NCBI GenBank assembly: GCA_003427395.1
Contig: BFEA01000468.1
Coordinates: forward strand, 883,622-938,378
Reading direction: 5' to 3'
From: Chara braunii
Lineage: Eukaryota > Streptophyta > Charophyceae > Charales > Characeae
DNA: 54,757 nt
Part shown: positions 1 through 10,070 of the stretch, one piece after another
Layout of the letters: each line of letters begins with the position of its first letter
Numbering within the stretch: position 1 is the first letter of the stretch
Made by a program: the position numbers and the translations under genes
The notes under the pieces: generated by a model
The model's input: the letters and a program-made list of their open reading frames with translations, nothing else
Told to the model about the DNA's origin: nothing
Database searches by the model: none

Positions 1-70
<70 letters not shown>
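1..70. repeat. (AG)n microsatellite at window edge
   Basis: Pure AG dinucleotide array that runs off the left edge of the window. A second (GA)n tract of about 40 bp lies at 198-238. The same motif recurs in longer arrays at 15613-15791 and 17134-17195. Confidence 0.97.
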
Positions 71-74
<4 letters not shown>

Positions 75-192
75 CTTGTGTGTTTGGGTGGCTCTTGGTG
101 AGGTACATAGGAGAGGACCTCTGCCCGTCGACACTTTTCCTTCCATTGATTTATGTGACATAGACACCTTAACATATGGGCCGTCGGGGGGC

Positions 193-243
<51 letters not shown>

Positions 244-549
244 TAAATTAAGCCTTGATTTTTTTATTTATTTTTTTCCTGGCTTTGGTCTCTTCTTGAC
301 TGTGTGCCAGACAGATGAGTCCGAATGTTTACTTGGTTCTTTAGTTGTGCGTCCCAGAGGCTTGACCTTGCTTGATATGCCCAATCACTCGAAGAGCAGG
401 AGGAAGAAGTATGGATATTCGACGCTACTAAATTTACTTCCCCCCCCCCCACCCCCCACCCCCCTGTTTTTGCCATTCTCCCTTTAGTTAAAAAAAAAAG
501 TGAAGTGAGAAAATTGTAGATGTATTTGCGTGATGCCGTCCTCTATTCC

Positions 550-659
550 TACCTTCTTTCCCCCGAATACAACGTACGGTCATTGTAGCTGTAATTGGGG
601 TATCTTTCAGTCTTAATACAGTTATAATGACCGTACGTTGTATTCGGGGGAAGAAGGTA
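550..659. mobile_element. TA-flanked foldback MITE, copy 1
   Basis: About 110 bp, almost entirely a hairpin. It begins TACCTTC, runs into CCCGAATACAACGTACGG and TCATTGTAGCTGTA, and the right half is the reverse complement, ending GAAGAAGGTA. Other copies are at 1134, 1500, 4217, 9915 and 13911, with a fragment at 2104. The TA at both outer ends would be the target duplication, as in Stowaway/Tc1-mariner MITEs. That superfamily assignment is inference; the hairpin and copy number are seen directly. Confidence 0.85.
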
Positions 660-959
660 GCCTGTTCTCGTTCGTTTAACAGCAGTTGTTTTTTTTTTTT
701 TTTTTTTTTTTTTTCCAGTATTCCCTCGTCGTAGTGGAGAGGTGGGCGCGGTCGACGATTGCCGTCGATATGCCCAAACATCTGAGATGCTCAAAGACGA
801 AGATGCGGTTAGCAGATATAGGCAGGTCGGAGGTAGAAGATGGAAGAGGGGGGTGAGAGAGTGGCCAGATATTTAAGGGAGAAAAATCTATGGGCCAAGA
901 AGTCAATGAAGAGGAAAATGAAGTCGGGACAGCAAGGAAAAACAGAAGATGCACTTCAA

Positions 960-1085
960 CTTGGAATTGACTGTCTTTTTCATGATGGTGTTGATGATGA
1001 TGATGATGATGTCAAAGATGGTGGTGGTGGTTGTGATGATGATGAGGAGGAGGAGGAGGAGGAGGATGAGGAGGTGGAGGGTATG
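960..1085. repeat. Interrupted (GAT)n/(GAG)n trinucleotide repeat
   Basis: Runs of GATGAT, GGTGGT and GAGGAG make this stretch read as poly-Asp/poly-Glu in one frame. I take any protein read here to be low-complexity translation, not a gene. Confidence 0.85.
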
Positions 1086-1133
1086 ATATTTAGCAGCGCA
1101 GGGGGGGGGATCAGGGATGAAGCTTTGGGTGCC

Positions 1134-1241
1134 TACCGTCTTCCCCCGAACAGAACGCACCCTCATTATGAATGTATAGAGGCTAAGATTCTGGTCCGGT
1201 GCACTCAAAATGAGGGTGCGTTGTGTTCGGGGGAAGACGGT
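1134..1241. mobile_element. TA-flanked foldback MITE, copy 2 (divergent arms)
   Basis: Same architecture as the copy at 550, but both arms carry a matching set of changes. The left arm reads CCCGAACAGAACGCACCCTC and the right arm reads GAGGGTGCGTTGTGTTCGGG, with TACCGTC/GACGGT ends. The arms still pair with each other while differing from the rest of the family. Confidence 0.8.
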
Positions 1242-1499
1242 TGGGTTATAATTTCAAGCTATGGTCGCTCCAGCGGGAATGGTGGCAACAGAAGAAGAGG
1301 TAGAAAGATTCTGTTGACGTTCCTCTTCGGCACAGAGAGAGTTTGCTTATGCCTGTGTGCGGATGGACCCTTGTTGAGAGCAGAGTCAGAGAAGATATTG
1401 GCGTGTTACGGTAGTCCTGATAGTGGGAGGGAAGGAAAGTAGGTGGTCTTACCACCTCCATAGCCAGAAGAGTCTGAAGGCCGGAGGAGTCGTGGGAAC

Positions 1500-1614
1500 T
1501 ACCGTCTCTCTTCACCCGAATAGAACGTACCGTCATTTTCAAGTCGCATTTGGACTGAAAGTTGGGCCAAATACAGATATAATGGCCGGGCGTTTTATTC
1601 GGTTGAAGACGGTA
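1500..1614. mobile_element. TA-flanked foldback MITE, copy 3
   Basis: Starts TACCGTC and ends GACGGTA. Internal CCCGAATAGAACGTACCGTC and a weaker partner arm identify the family. More diverged than copies 1 and 7. Confidence 0.75.
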
Positions 1615-2008
1615 GTTGTCGATGAGCAGGATCAGGATCAGGATCAGGTTGAGAGAGACCTCATCACCGAGGTCCGCTGGATTGCAGCTATGGCTGTTNT
1701 TTTTTTTTTTTTTTTTTTTTTTTGTTGGCTGTTCTTTCAGGCATGCGTTGCTGCTCCATTGTTTCGGGGGAGAGTATATTTTCCGTAATCTGGGCGATTA
1801 CGCCGGCTAGAGAAGTGCTCCATATTGGCTGTATCTGGCCGGAAATATAGCTTGTAGACATTCATTTTTAGGCTGCGTCGGAACTGTGACGCCCTTAGAG
1901 GAGAGGGAGGATTGTCGAGCTCCTTTCTGTGACTTGTGGCTCTTCTACTGTGCCTTGTTACCGTACTCTTCTTCTTCTTCTTTTTTTTTTTCTTTTTTTT
2001 TTTTTTTT

Positions 2009-2205
2009 TACAGTACTCTTCTTCTTCGGTCTGGCATCAGTCTTTTGAAAAAAGGTGAAAAAAAAAGAAAGGCTGATTCATTCATTTTCATGCTGTTCTA
2101 AAGCCAAAATGAGGGTGCGTTGTGTTCGGGGGAAGACGGTACTCTTCTTCCGTCTGGCATCAGTCTTTTGAAAAAAGGTAAAAAGAAAGGCTGATTCATG
2201 CTGTT
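2009..2205 (+). repeat. Direct duplication around a foldback fragment
   Basis: A segment running from ACTCTTCTTC through GGCATCAGTCTTTTG to GGCTGATTCAT and CATGCTGTT occurs at 2009-2098 and again from 2141. Between the copies lies a right-half fragment of the TA-flanked foldback family (2104-2141) that resembles copy 2. Confidence 0.7.
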
Positions 2206-2584
2206 TTAAGGGGTGGACCCCACTGGCCGGCGTGCTGGAAAAGAATTGGCGCCGGATCGTTTTTTCGACACCCCACCCGTGTGGAAAACGGGTACGGACC
2301 ACACCCGTGTGGAAAACGGCCCCGCATTTCTCAGATGACCGCAAAGTCTTCTACTCGGACCTTCTTTGGGATCACCACACTACCAGTCCTTGAGCACATA
2401 GCTATATCGGACAGCCTACTCACTCTGTAGCTGAGAGGGCCTGAGCTTTGTTAAACTCCTCGGCAGCAGCGGCGTCTGAAGCAGGGGTGAAAGGAGTCGG
2501 TATGGGAATAGGTACCGATGGCTTTGGATTACCTCAGGTATAAGTGGAACCAGATATTGTTCCTGGATTCTCCCGGGTAGACCG

Positions 2585-2735
2585 TGGGGACCCCGGCCCT
2601 GCGTTGTTACCATCTGTTCTACGAGGGACGCTGGGCCCATCTGTTCTATGAGGGACGCTGGGCCCGGTTCCCAGCTTGTGCCGCCCCCCACAAATAGATC
2701 GGAGCATTGTTTAAAAAAAAAAAAAAAAAAAAAGG
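2585..2735 (+). repeat. Short tandem duplication, conserved hairpin and poly(A)
   Basis: CATCTGTTCTA(C/T)GAGGGACGCTGGGCCC is repeated twice. It leads into GGGCCCGGTTCCCAGC and a copy of the dispersed motif CCCCACAAATAGATCGGAGC, then a run of about 22 A at 2713. The same motif is seen at 29384, 35720 and 36212. The A-tail suggests a retroposed 3' end; that is inference. Confidence 0.6.
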
Positions 2736-2773
2736 GTATGGAAAACATTCTGGACAGCATTTTTGGACCCGAC

Positions 2774-2965
2774 TGGTTATGGAAAGAGGTTGCAGAAATG
2801 CTGATGGGGCGTTTCTACACGGGTCTGGAAAATTGCGGCCAAAAAAAAAAAAAAAAAAAAAAAAGGTTATGGAAAGAGGTTGCAGAAATGCTGATGGGGC
2901 GTTTCTACACGGTCGGCGGTCTGGAAAATTGCGGCCAAAAAAAAAAAAAAAAAAAAAAAAAATTG
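2774..2965 (+). repeat. 91-bp tandem repeat with internal poly(A)
   Basis: Two near-identical units start GGTTATGGAAAGAGGTTGC at 2774 and 2865. Each ends in AATTGCGGCC followed by more than 20 A. A partial third unit (TTTCTACACGGT) follows at about 3000. Duplication including the A-tract points to expansion by slippage or unequal exchange. Confidence 0.85.
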
Positions 2966-3176
2966 CGGCCAGGTTCCGGCATTCCTTTCGACGGGGTGTT
3001 TCTACACGGTACGTGGTCTGGGAAATTGCAGTCAAGTTCCTGCATTCCTTTTCCAAAGAGGGCGTCCAGCCGACTTGGGGGTGGGGGGCATGTTCTCCAA
3101 TGGCATCGGAGAAGGAGATGAGAGTGTGGTCCAATTGACGGTTCAGGGGCCGTTTCGTGATGGACAGTGGTAAGTT

Positions 3177-3760
3177 CGGGAGGGACGGGTTTTCCTTTTC
3201 GGGGGAGGTGGTGCCGTTTCCAGTGCCCGGGGCCGTTTTGTGATGGACAGTCCTTACGGAAGTTACCTATTTGGGAGGGACGCCTTCGGGTTTTCCTTTT
3301 GGGGGAGGTGGTGCCGTTTCCAGTGCCCGTTTTTCGGGTGGGGGTGGGGTCCCGAGGAAATCTGGCAAATGCTTTCCAGATTCAGTTGGCCGTTTTTTGT
3401 GGCCATACTGCTTTTCCAGTCCTTACTGAACTTGCCTATTCGGGAGGGACGCCTTCGGGTTTTTCTTTTGGGAGAGGTGGTGCCCTTTCCAGTGCCCGTT
3501 TTTGCAGTAGGGGTGGGGTCCCAAGGAAATCTGGCAAATGCTTTCCAGACTTAGTTGGCCGTTTTTTGTGGCCATACTGCTTTTCCAGTCCTTACCGAAC
3601 TTACCTGTTCGGGAGGGACGCCTTCGGGTTTTCCTTTTGGGGGAGGTGGTGCCGTTTCCAGTGCCCGTTTTCGCGGTGGGGCTGGGGTCCTGAGGAAATC
3701 TGGCAAATGCTTTCCAGACTCAGTCGGCCGTTTTTTGTGGCAATACTGTTTTTCCAGCCG
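3177..3760 (+). repeat. 169-bp tandem repeat array
   Basis: Units beginning GGGAGGGACGCCTTCGGG start at 3273, 3442 and 3611, exactly 169 bp apart. Each contains GGTGGTGCCGTTTCCAGTGC and GGAAATCTGGCAAATGC. A shortened unit lies at about 3178. Reading frames here shift from unit to unit (169 is not a multiple of 3), so I do not call a gene. Confidence 0.9.
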
Positions 3761-3889
3761 CCGGCCAGTGGGGGCAGCCCCTAAAGCATGCTGTTCTAAA
3801 ACAGAGTGTGCGAACACTCGTGCCTGTTTGTCGGAGTTTCTGCTGTTCGATGGCTTTGTTTGTCGGAGTTTCTGCTGTTCAATGGCTTT

Positions 3890-4144
3890 GGGCCTCGCCA
3901 CACCACTTTTGAAAGATCAAAAAGACAAAATTGTATCTGGCCATGTTCTGGCGTGGAGTTCATTCTCATTTTGCACATTTTGAGAGTGGTGTGGCGGATG
4001 GAGTTCTGCTGTTCAATGGCTTTGGGCCTCGCCACACCCCTTTGAAAGGTCAAAAAGACAAAATTGTGGCGGGTGCATCTGGCCATGTTCTAGCATGGAG
4101 TGCATTCTCATTTTGCACATTTTGAGAGTGGTGTGGCGATGCCC
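3890..4144. mobile_element. Two GGGCCTCGCCACACC inverted-repeat MITEs
   Basis: Copy 2 (4024-4144) begins GGGCCTCGCCACACC and ends with its inverted partner GGTGTGGCGATGCCC, bounded by TTT on both sides. Copy 1 (3890 to about 3993) has the same left end and a right end clipped after GGTGTGGCG. Interiors share AAAGACAAAATTGT and TTCTCATTTTGCACATTTTG. The 3-bp duplication and GGG-start ends fit a PIF/Harbinger-type non-autonomous element (inference). Confidence 0.65.
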
Positions 4145-4216
4145 TTTGTCTAAGGCTTTACACACCTTTTACTGACGAGTCATGATGTGTTGTTGACATC
4201 ACCTCCCGGCACATAC

Positions 4217-4327
4217 TACCCGTCTTCACCTGAATACAACATGCGGTCACTATAGCTGTATCTGGGGCAACTTTGAGTCTAGATACAGCAGTAATGACCA
4301 TTCGTTGTATTCGGGTGAAGCTGGGTA
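4217..4327. mobile_element. TA-flanked foldback MITE, copy 5
   Basis: TACCCGTCTTCACCTGAATA opens the element and its complement GTATTCGGGTGAAG closes it. The central TATAGCTGTATCTGGGGCAA matches the family loop. Confidence 0.8.
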
Positions 4328-4829
4328 GGATGTCTTTCATGGTCTTATGCGATTGTTGATGCGTTGCTGTAGGGGTTATTTCCAGCAGCCCTCTTGCACC
4401 AGGCACTGGCTTGGCTCTTCGTGGTTGGTAGTTCGCCGCAGGGTTTGTACCCAACCACTCTCAGACCTTACCTGGGTTGGACACCTGCGGAGGGCAGGTA
4501 AAGAGACCGCTGTAGGATTTTATTTTATTTATTTATTTATTTTTTGCTGTAGGATTTTGCATCCAATGCACTGGGTAGGGGAAAAAGAAATGGACTGCGG
4601 GTATCAGGCCCTGCTAGTGTGGTAACCCTGATCGACCGTTTCTCATGGCGGCCACGGAGACTCTTTTGTATGAGGTGGATTCCCCCTGTACGACAGGATT
4701 CCCCCTGTACGGCAAGCTTTGCCGAAATGCCAGTGCGGCATTTTAGTTTTCGGTTTCGTTTTGGCTGGCGCCGCCAGCCATTTTCGGCCGGTTGCTCCAA
4801 CCTTTTGAACCTTTCGGAGCGAACAGACC
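4328..4829. other. No gene recognised
   Basis: Unique-looking sequence with a small duplicated GATTCCCCCTGTACG at about 4678 and 4698. Nothing protein-like or RNA-like stands out. Confidence 0.5.
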
Positions 4830-4943
4830 TCTCTCTCTCTCTCTCACACACACACATGCACACACACCTCTCTCTCTCATACGCACAGCCCTCTTTCTCT
4901 CTCTCATACACACAGCCCTCTCTCTCTCTCATACACACACAGA

Positions 4944-4974
<31 letters not shown>

Positions 4975-5018
4975 AACACACACACTCATGGTTCAAGCCA
5001 CCAGTGCATGGCCCCAGG

Positions 5019-5105
<87 letters not shown>
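4830..5105. repeat. Compound microsatellite (CT/CA)n-(GT)n-(GA)n
   Basis: Alternating CTCTCT and ACACAC blocks to 4988, a 25-bp spacer, then pure GT (5023-5071) passing directly into GA (5072-5105). Any apparent ORF here is simple-repeat translation. Confidence 0.95.
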
Positions 5106-5109
<4 letters not shown>

Positions 5110-5152
5110 TCTTTTTCATGAAGGGAAAAATGCTGAAGCTCCCACGCAAGAC

Positions 5153-5388
5153 TGGGATGATGATGGAGATGGAGGATGAGGGAGGAGCGAGATGGCACAG
5201 CGCAGCTCCCACGCAAGACTCCAACACACATACTCCAAAATTGTGCGAATGTAGAATGATCTCGAAAACAGACAACGGCTGGGGTATAACCCAGCGGACT
5301 GACGGGACTGGACTGCCTCGAATAGAATACAGGCCTGTGAGAACAGGCCAAGGGGCTGGTCTCACAGGCCAACCAGAGGTCCGCTACA
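5153..5388 (-). repeat. 3' LTR, truncated
   Basis: Matches 7266-7543 from TGGGATGATGATGGAGATGG to GAGGTCCGCTACA. It lacks a block of about 42 bp (the CTGGCTGGTACCGACAGAGG region) present in the other LTR. Several substitutions separate the two copies, so the insertion is not very recent. Confidence 0.85.
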
Positions 5389-6526
5389 CGATCCTCGACC
5401 TGTGATGGATCGCCTAGATACAAGCACGCTTCCGCCAAGAAGCGGAACTCCACCAAAGAAAAAGAAAAACTGAGTAGTCTAGGATGCGGAGCAAGCTCCA
5501 TGCTGAGTCCATGCGATGCAGCCTAGGATAGAAAATGTCACAAAACAGCAATGTCACAACTAACAGCCTAATTGAAAGTTAAAGCCACTAACTAGCATAC
5601 ATGTCCTAGGAAAGCAGAAGCAACTAACTAGGATACATGTCCTAGGAAAGCAAATGGTAATGACAAGTAGAGCCTAGAATGTTGGAGGCAGTAGCCTCAG
5701 TCTGGAAACAACTGACTAGTGTATAAGTCCTAAGAACAGCAAAAGCAGAACAACTAAATCCTAGAAATGTCAGAGGCAGTAGCCTCAGTCTGAGAGCAAC
5801 AAACAACAACAAGTCAACCATATGTCACAGGAGAAGTGTGTCGCGAACCAAAGGGTGGGATGGTCTCTGAGGGTGGCGAATGCAGCCTAGGGGTCGATAA
5901 CTCCTAAGGGCATCCACACAACATAACAGGGAAACACATGTCATCAGGCTCAATGAGGGTAGGGAACTGGGAGCGAATAGAACCAATGACCCTAACGGAT
6001 AGACCATCAGGGCGGGTATGCTCAACTAAAGGGGTGACCGCTGTGGAGGGTCGACCATGTAAGGGAACAAGGGAGCCTGGTATACTGGGCACGCCTAGAT
6101 GAAGCATGCAAGGCTGCCTAACTAGGGCGTAAGAGCTGGCAGAGGGTAGAAAGGTAATGGGTAAGAGAATCATGCAAATGACTCCTAAAATGAGGGAAGT
6201 TGGAGCTAGATCCGTAAGCTGGAAGCTAGGGCAACGCTACGGGCCCGATGCCTATGCGTATACCAAGGGAGAGCCCAACTCAGAGGAACCCGACGAAGGG
6301 AGACCATCATGCGACACAAACAGGGTACTGTACAGGGTAAGGTGGTAAGAGAGTGATGGCGTCTGAAGTAGGCAGAGCTGATCGTGACGAAGTCCATGAA
6401 GCTGCCGATGACGTCCACAATGAGAACTCCGGAATGCCGTCGAGGAAGAGCCGCAACGTCGACGAGCTGAAGTAGCAAAACTGATGTGGATGAAGTACTG
6501 AGAAGTCAAAGACGTGGGAAGACAAG
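5389..6526 (-). other. Internal 3' region of the chromovirus, non-coding
   Basis: Lies between the chromodomain stop and the 3' LTR. Duplicated motifs such as AACTAACTAG(G/C)ATACATGTCC (about 5589, 5625) and CAGAGGCAGTAGCCTCAGTC (5690, 5773) suggest local tandem duplication. No conserved protein recognised on either strand. Confidence 0.5.
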
Positions 6527-7060
6527 TTAGAGCCAATTGTTGTATCGAGCAGGACGACGACGAGTGCGCTGTGGACGCTCAGAAGCATCCGACTGCTGCT
6601 GAAGGTCTGCCTCAGATGGATCAGGCTCAACTTCAGCGGTCTCCTCAGCCGGGGGAGAAGAAGGAGGGTCAGTGGGCTGAGGAGGAGCAGTGAACCCAGC
6701 ACGACGAGCACGGTCATAGGCACGCACCAACATGCGAGCGTGCTGCAAGTGCTCGAGGGGCTCCCAGGTAGCCTCCTCCTCAGGGTAACCCTTCCAACGT
6801 ACGAGATACTCGACATGGGGAGGGTTGTCGTCGGTGACTCGGCGACCAATGATGTCTGAAACGAGGAACTCCCCGTGGCCGTCCACCATGATGGGTGGAT
6901 GGCGCTCGTATGGTCGTCTAGCGAAACGCTCAGACAGTATGCGGTAAGGACGCAGTAACGAGACGTGGTAGACATCGTGCACACGAGCCTGGCGTAGGTA
7001 GTCGGGCAGCTTCACACGGAAGCTGACCGGGCTAGATGCCGTATCAGAACCGACGACCTG
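6527..7060 (-). pseudogene. Ty3/gypsy integrase C-terminus with chromodomain
   Basis: Read leftward, this encodes the end of a chromoviral integrase. It shows the integrase tail motif VYHVSLLRPYR, then a linker, then a chromodomain with VEYLVRWKGYPEEEATWEP. That is the aromatic-cage/WKGY signature that in chromoviruses targets integration to modified histones. A Ser/Pro/Glu-rich tail follows. The open frame continues upstream to 7351 through leader and LTR sequence, which I regard as accidental read-through. The integrase zinc finger and DDE core are missing, so this is a fragment. Family assignment is firm; any function is unlikely. Confidence 0.88.
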
Positions 7061-7220
7061 GAGGATGCGGCGGCCCTTTCCTTTTCGCCACGTGTCGCTC
7101 TGCACCTTTTTTCCCTCTATTTTCGACAGAAACAGCCAGAAAACAACGAAAAATCCCGCTGTCGGGATTTGCTGTTTTCCCGTATGTGCGGTGTGGTGGG
7201 TGGGAGCGGGGACCATTCCC

Positions 7221-7232
7221 GCTCCGATACCA
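7221..7232 (-). promoter_or_regulatory. Primer-binding site for initiator tRNA-Met
   Basis: On the minus strand this reads TGGTATCGGAGC, one base from the classic plant retrotransposon primer site TGGTATCAGAGC. It sits one base inside the LTR end (CTACA), as expected for minus-strand DNA priming. This fixes the orientation and the LTR boundary. Confidence 0.85.
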
Positions 7233-7233
7233 A

Positions 7234-7543
7234 TGTAGCGGACCCACCAGGTGTGGTGCTCCGCCTGGGATGATGATGGAGATGGAGGATGAGGGAGGAG
7301 CGAGATGGCAGAGCGCAGCTCCCACGCTAGACTCCAGCGCACGTACTCCAAAACTGTGCGAATGTAGAATGATCTTGAAAACAGACAACGGCTGGGGTAT
7401 ACCCCAGTGGACTGACGGGACTGGACTGGACTGGCTGGTACCGACAGAGGTACCGGCCTGGACTGGACTGCCCCGAATAGAACACAGGCTTGTGAGAACA
7501 GGCCAAGGGGCTGGTCTCACAGGCCAACCAGAGGTCTGCTACA
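7234..7543 (-). repeat. 5' LTR, complete
   Basis: About 310 bp with TGTAG at one end and CTACA at the other, the usual TG...CA termini. Next to the primer-binding site on the inner side. Compared with the left LTR it has an extra block of about 42 bp with repeated GGACTGGACTGG. Confidence 0.88.
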
Positions 7544-7881
7544 AATGCCCTGCACATCAGGTTCTGCCAAATCAGCCACAGGATGGTACCACGTTCTTCT
7601 TTTCGGGTGGTACTGGGGGGCTGCATAGGCTTGGATCCGCGGCCTCTTTCTTCGATCAGCATAAGGAACTAACGATGCCGGTTCCATTTAGCAGAAGGAT
7701 GGGTCTGAATTGCGATCAGGAACTAAGGATGCAGTTTCGTACTAGTGGTTTACATGTGTCTATGGAGGTCTTCATTGACGGTCCAATTTGCCTTTTTTTC
7801 CTCATTTTCCATTTTCATGATATTTGCAGCCCTAAGGGTGTGGTATAGTGGGGAGTTTCTTTGTCTGTGTCAAGGTGGCGT
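7544..7881. other. No gene recognised
   Basis: Short direct repeats of AGGAACTAA(C/G)GATGC at about 7664 and 7718. GCAGCCCTAAGGGTGTGGTATAGT at about 7827 recurs in diverged form at 8559. No coding signal. Confidence 0.5.
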
Positions 7882-8271
7882 GTTTTTTTTTTTTGTGGTG
7901 GGCAACCACTCAAAATGGGGTATAACTGGGATGGAAGTGTGCGGTGACCGGTCCTTCAGATTTTCACATTTTTGGGATGACTGGCCTCTATTTGGTTGCC
8001 CTACCGGTAGCTTTTAAAAGCGTAGGACTGGTCCTAACTTGTGACTGGAGGCCCGATCCAAAGTCTTGGAATGGATTTTTTTTTTTTTTTTTGTGGTAGG
8101 CAACCACTGGAAATGGGGTATAACCGGGGTGGAAGTGTGCGGTGACCGGTCCTTCACATTTTCACATTTTGGGGATGAGGGGCCACTATTTGGTTGCCCT
8201 ACCGGCAGCTTTCAAAAAGTGTAGGACTGGTCCTAACTTGTGACTGGAGGCCCGACCCAAAGTCTTGGAAC
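7882..8271 (+). repeat. About 193-bp direct duplication
   Basis: Two adjacent copies each start with a T-run and TTGTGGT(G/A)GGCAACCACT. They share GTGTGCGGTGACCGGTCCTT and end AGGCCCGA(T/C)CCAAAGTCTTGG. About 90% identical by eye. Function unknown; each copy may be a small element with a T-rich end. Confidence 0.85.
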
Positions 8272-8629
8272 AGCGGAATGTCTTAGCCCGTCCGATCTTG
8301 AAGATCTAACTGTGGCAAATAGGCTTGGCCACAGGCGGTCGGCAGATTGTCGCAAATGTTGAGTGTCGAAGGCCCGAAACGAAAAACGGGCCGCCAATTC
8401 AATTTATCAACGGTGGCCCTCGGCTATTGTGTTACCTTGCGCGTCTTAGATTTCAAGCGGGGAAAGGGACTGGTGGTTTAAAGACTGCATCTTTTCCTCC
8501 CTACTCCTACTGGTAGGCCCCCATTTTTTTGGTTCATTGGGTCAGGTTCGGGGTTCGCAGCCCTAAGGCTGCGGTATAGTACTAGGTTCCCACACCTGTG
8601 TTCGTAGCCGAAGGGCTGCATAGATGATC

Positions 8630-8633
<4 letters not shown>
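8272..8633. other. No gene; possible TTAA-element end
   Basis: ACTGGTGGTTTAA at about 8470 matches the right end of the TTAA-flanked family at 23248 and 27591, but no matching left end is evident. Otherwise unremarkable. Confidence 0.4.

Positions 8634-8692
<59 letters not shown>
8634..8692. repeat. (GATA)n microsatellite
   Basis: About 15 perfect GATA units. A (GAA)n array of about 46 bp follows at 8866-8911 and its complement (TTC)n at 8931-8948, so the latter two could pair as a short hairpin. Confidence 0.95.
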
Positions 8693-8693
<1 letters not shown>

Positions 8694-8949
8694 TGGATAA
8701 GAGGGAAAAAGAAGGCAGTACGTGACAACGAGGACTATGTGGTAGACATTCGTGGTTGTTGTCATCATTGTTGATTTGAAGGGACAACCACAATTTTCGT
8801 AAGTGAGGACAGGGCAAAGGCGAGTGTATGAGGAGGGCAATGGATAGGGAGCATGTTGCACATTGAAGAAGAAGAAGAAGAAGAAGAAGAAGAAGAAGAA
8901 GAAGAAGAAGAGAAAAGAAGATGACATTTCTTCTTCTTCTTCTTCTTCG

Positions 8950-9311
8950 TTTTCTTGCTCTCTCTCGCCAAATATGGAGGAGAGCCTGTACCTGCCACTT
9001 GTCTTCCAAATCCTCCAAAAGTGCTGCTCCTAGTACATGCATCGCACGCACATGCCTGACCTTGGATTCCGCGAGCGGAATGGTCAACGGATCTCCCCCA
9101 ACAGGATGGAAGACACACATCCCCAAACCATGATCGGTGGGTAGATCCTCCCATCAACCCAGGTCGATCCGTGGACCACCCCACACCTCGCACGAAGAGG
9201 CCATGAAGTCTGGTCAGACAACGAGCCATTCCAACGGTCCAGAAGCGGTAGCGCTCGCCGGAGGCTGATCTGTCCACCCCCCTCAACCCCCTTAGGCAGG
9301 CCGTACCGCAT
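8950..9311 (-). pseudogene. Tc1/mariner-like transposase remnant
   Basis: Read leftward in shifting frames, the pieces resemble the catalytic half of a Tc1/mariner transposase. They are RWNGSLSDQTSW (compare the family's SDE motif with the first catalytic Asp), then YPPIMVWGCVSS (compare VMVWGC), then a stretch ending DLEDKW, then TGSPPYLARE in place of the usual QDGAPPH block with the second Asp. At least two frameshifts are needed, and the third acidic residue would lie where the (GAA)n/(TTC)n arrays now are. No inverted repeats found. A broken copy; the assignment rests on the VMVWGC-like block and motif order. Confidence 0.5.
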
Positions 9312-9614
9312 TCTGGTTCATCTGTACAATGGGAGGTTTTGTCCATGGCCTCCGTAGAGGTGTCGTCTGCTTCACGGAGACCGTGGGTGAAAAGACGTCC
9401 ACGTCCCTCAACCGACCTCGGCGGGTTGGGGCGGGGCGGGGCGGGGCGGGGCAAACGTTTTTGACCCCCCCTGGGCGAAACCTGCTCCGAGCCTCTGAAT
9501 TTTTCGATCGAGACAATTTTGATTCTAAACATTGCCTTGGTGGGGTACTGGTGGTCCCAAGGTATTATCATCGAGATGATCAGCCCAAGGTAATTCGGAG
9601 TTATTCTCCTCGTG
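9312..9614. other. No gene recognised
   Basis: Contains a (GGGGC)n run at about 9428. Open frames exist but look incidental. Confidence 0.45.
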
Positions 9615-9621
9615 TGATTCC

Positions 9622-9692
9622 GCCAGGATTCGAACTCGCCTGTTTATCAAGGGGTCCATGGGTGTACCATTTAGCCATATGAGCTGGGTTCT
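9622..9692 (-). repeat. tRNA-like SINE fragment
   Basis: On the minus strand a box A-like ATGGCTAAATGG is followed about 35 bp later by a box B-like GAGTTCGAATCCT, the spacing of a tRNA-derived Pol III promoter. I could not fold a proper acceptor stem or anticodon arm, so I call it tRNA-like, not a tRNA gene. Confidence 0.55.
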
Positions 9693-9914
9693 ATTCATTT
9701 CTTATGCTTGGTCTCTAAAATTTTATTTTTCTTTTCCTGGTGTATCTCCTTTCTGTTCATGACACAGTGTCTCTTTTTTGTCTGTCTCTTTTTTGTCTGC
9801 ATTTGACACGTTTGTCGTGCGGGATTTCCATGGCCACCACTCTGCACAGTGATTACTCTATTGCTCCTGCGAGGGGGGAGTTGATAGTATAATTGGAAAT
9901 ATGCCTATTCAGAC

Positions 9915-10070
9915 TACCTTCTTCCCCCGAATACAACTTGCGGTCATTATAGCTGTATATACCTTCTTCCCCCGAATACAACGTTCGGTCATTATAGCTG
10001 TGTATTTGAGGCATATTTCAGTCTAGTTACAGCTATAATGACCGCACGTTGTATTCGGGAGAAGAAGGTA
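9915..10070. mobile_element. TA-flanked foldback MITE, copy 6, duplicated left arm
   Basis: The left arm (TACCTTCTTCCCCCGAATAC to AGCTGTA) appears twice in a row, at 9915 and 9960, before a single loop and right arm ending GAAGAAGGTA. Either one copy inserted next to another and lost sequence, or the arm was duplicated. Confidence 0.85.

Larger units (their letters stand above)
5153..7543 (-). mobile_element. Internally deleted Ty3/gypsy chromovirus
   Basis: Minus-strand LTR retrotransposon. Two related copies of the same LTR (7234-7543 complete, 5153-5388 truncated) flank an integrase C-terminus with chromodomain. A primer-binding site matching the 3' end of initiator tRNA-Met abuts the right-hand LTR. 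No gag, protease, RT, RNase H or integrase core lies between LTR and chromodomain, so most of gag-pol has been lost. The left LTR lacks about 30 bp at its outer end, where the (GA)n array begins, so no 5-bp target duplication can be read. Confidence 0.85.

Noticed and set aside
176-487. Open frames over (GA)n, (CT)n, (GT)n, (GAT)n, poly(A)/poly(T) and C-runs as genes (also 4792, 8563, 15483, 21435, 24992, 45148)
   Set aside because: They are simple-repeat translations on both strands, without domains.
3167-3784. 205-codon frame over the 169-bp tandem repeat
   Set aside because: 169 is not a multiple of three, so successive units are read in different frames; not a conserved protein.
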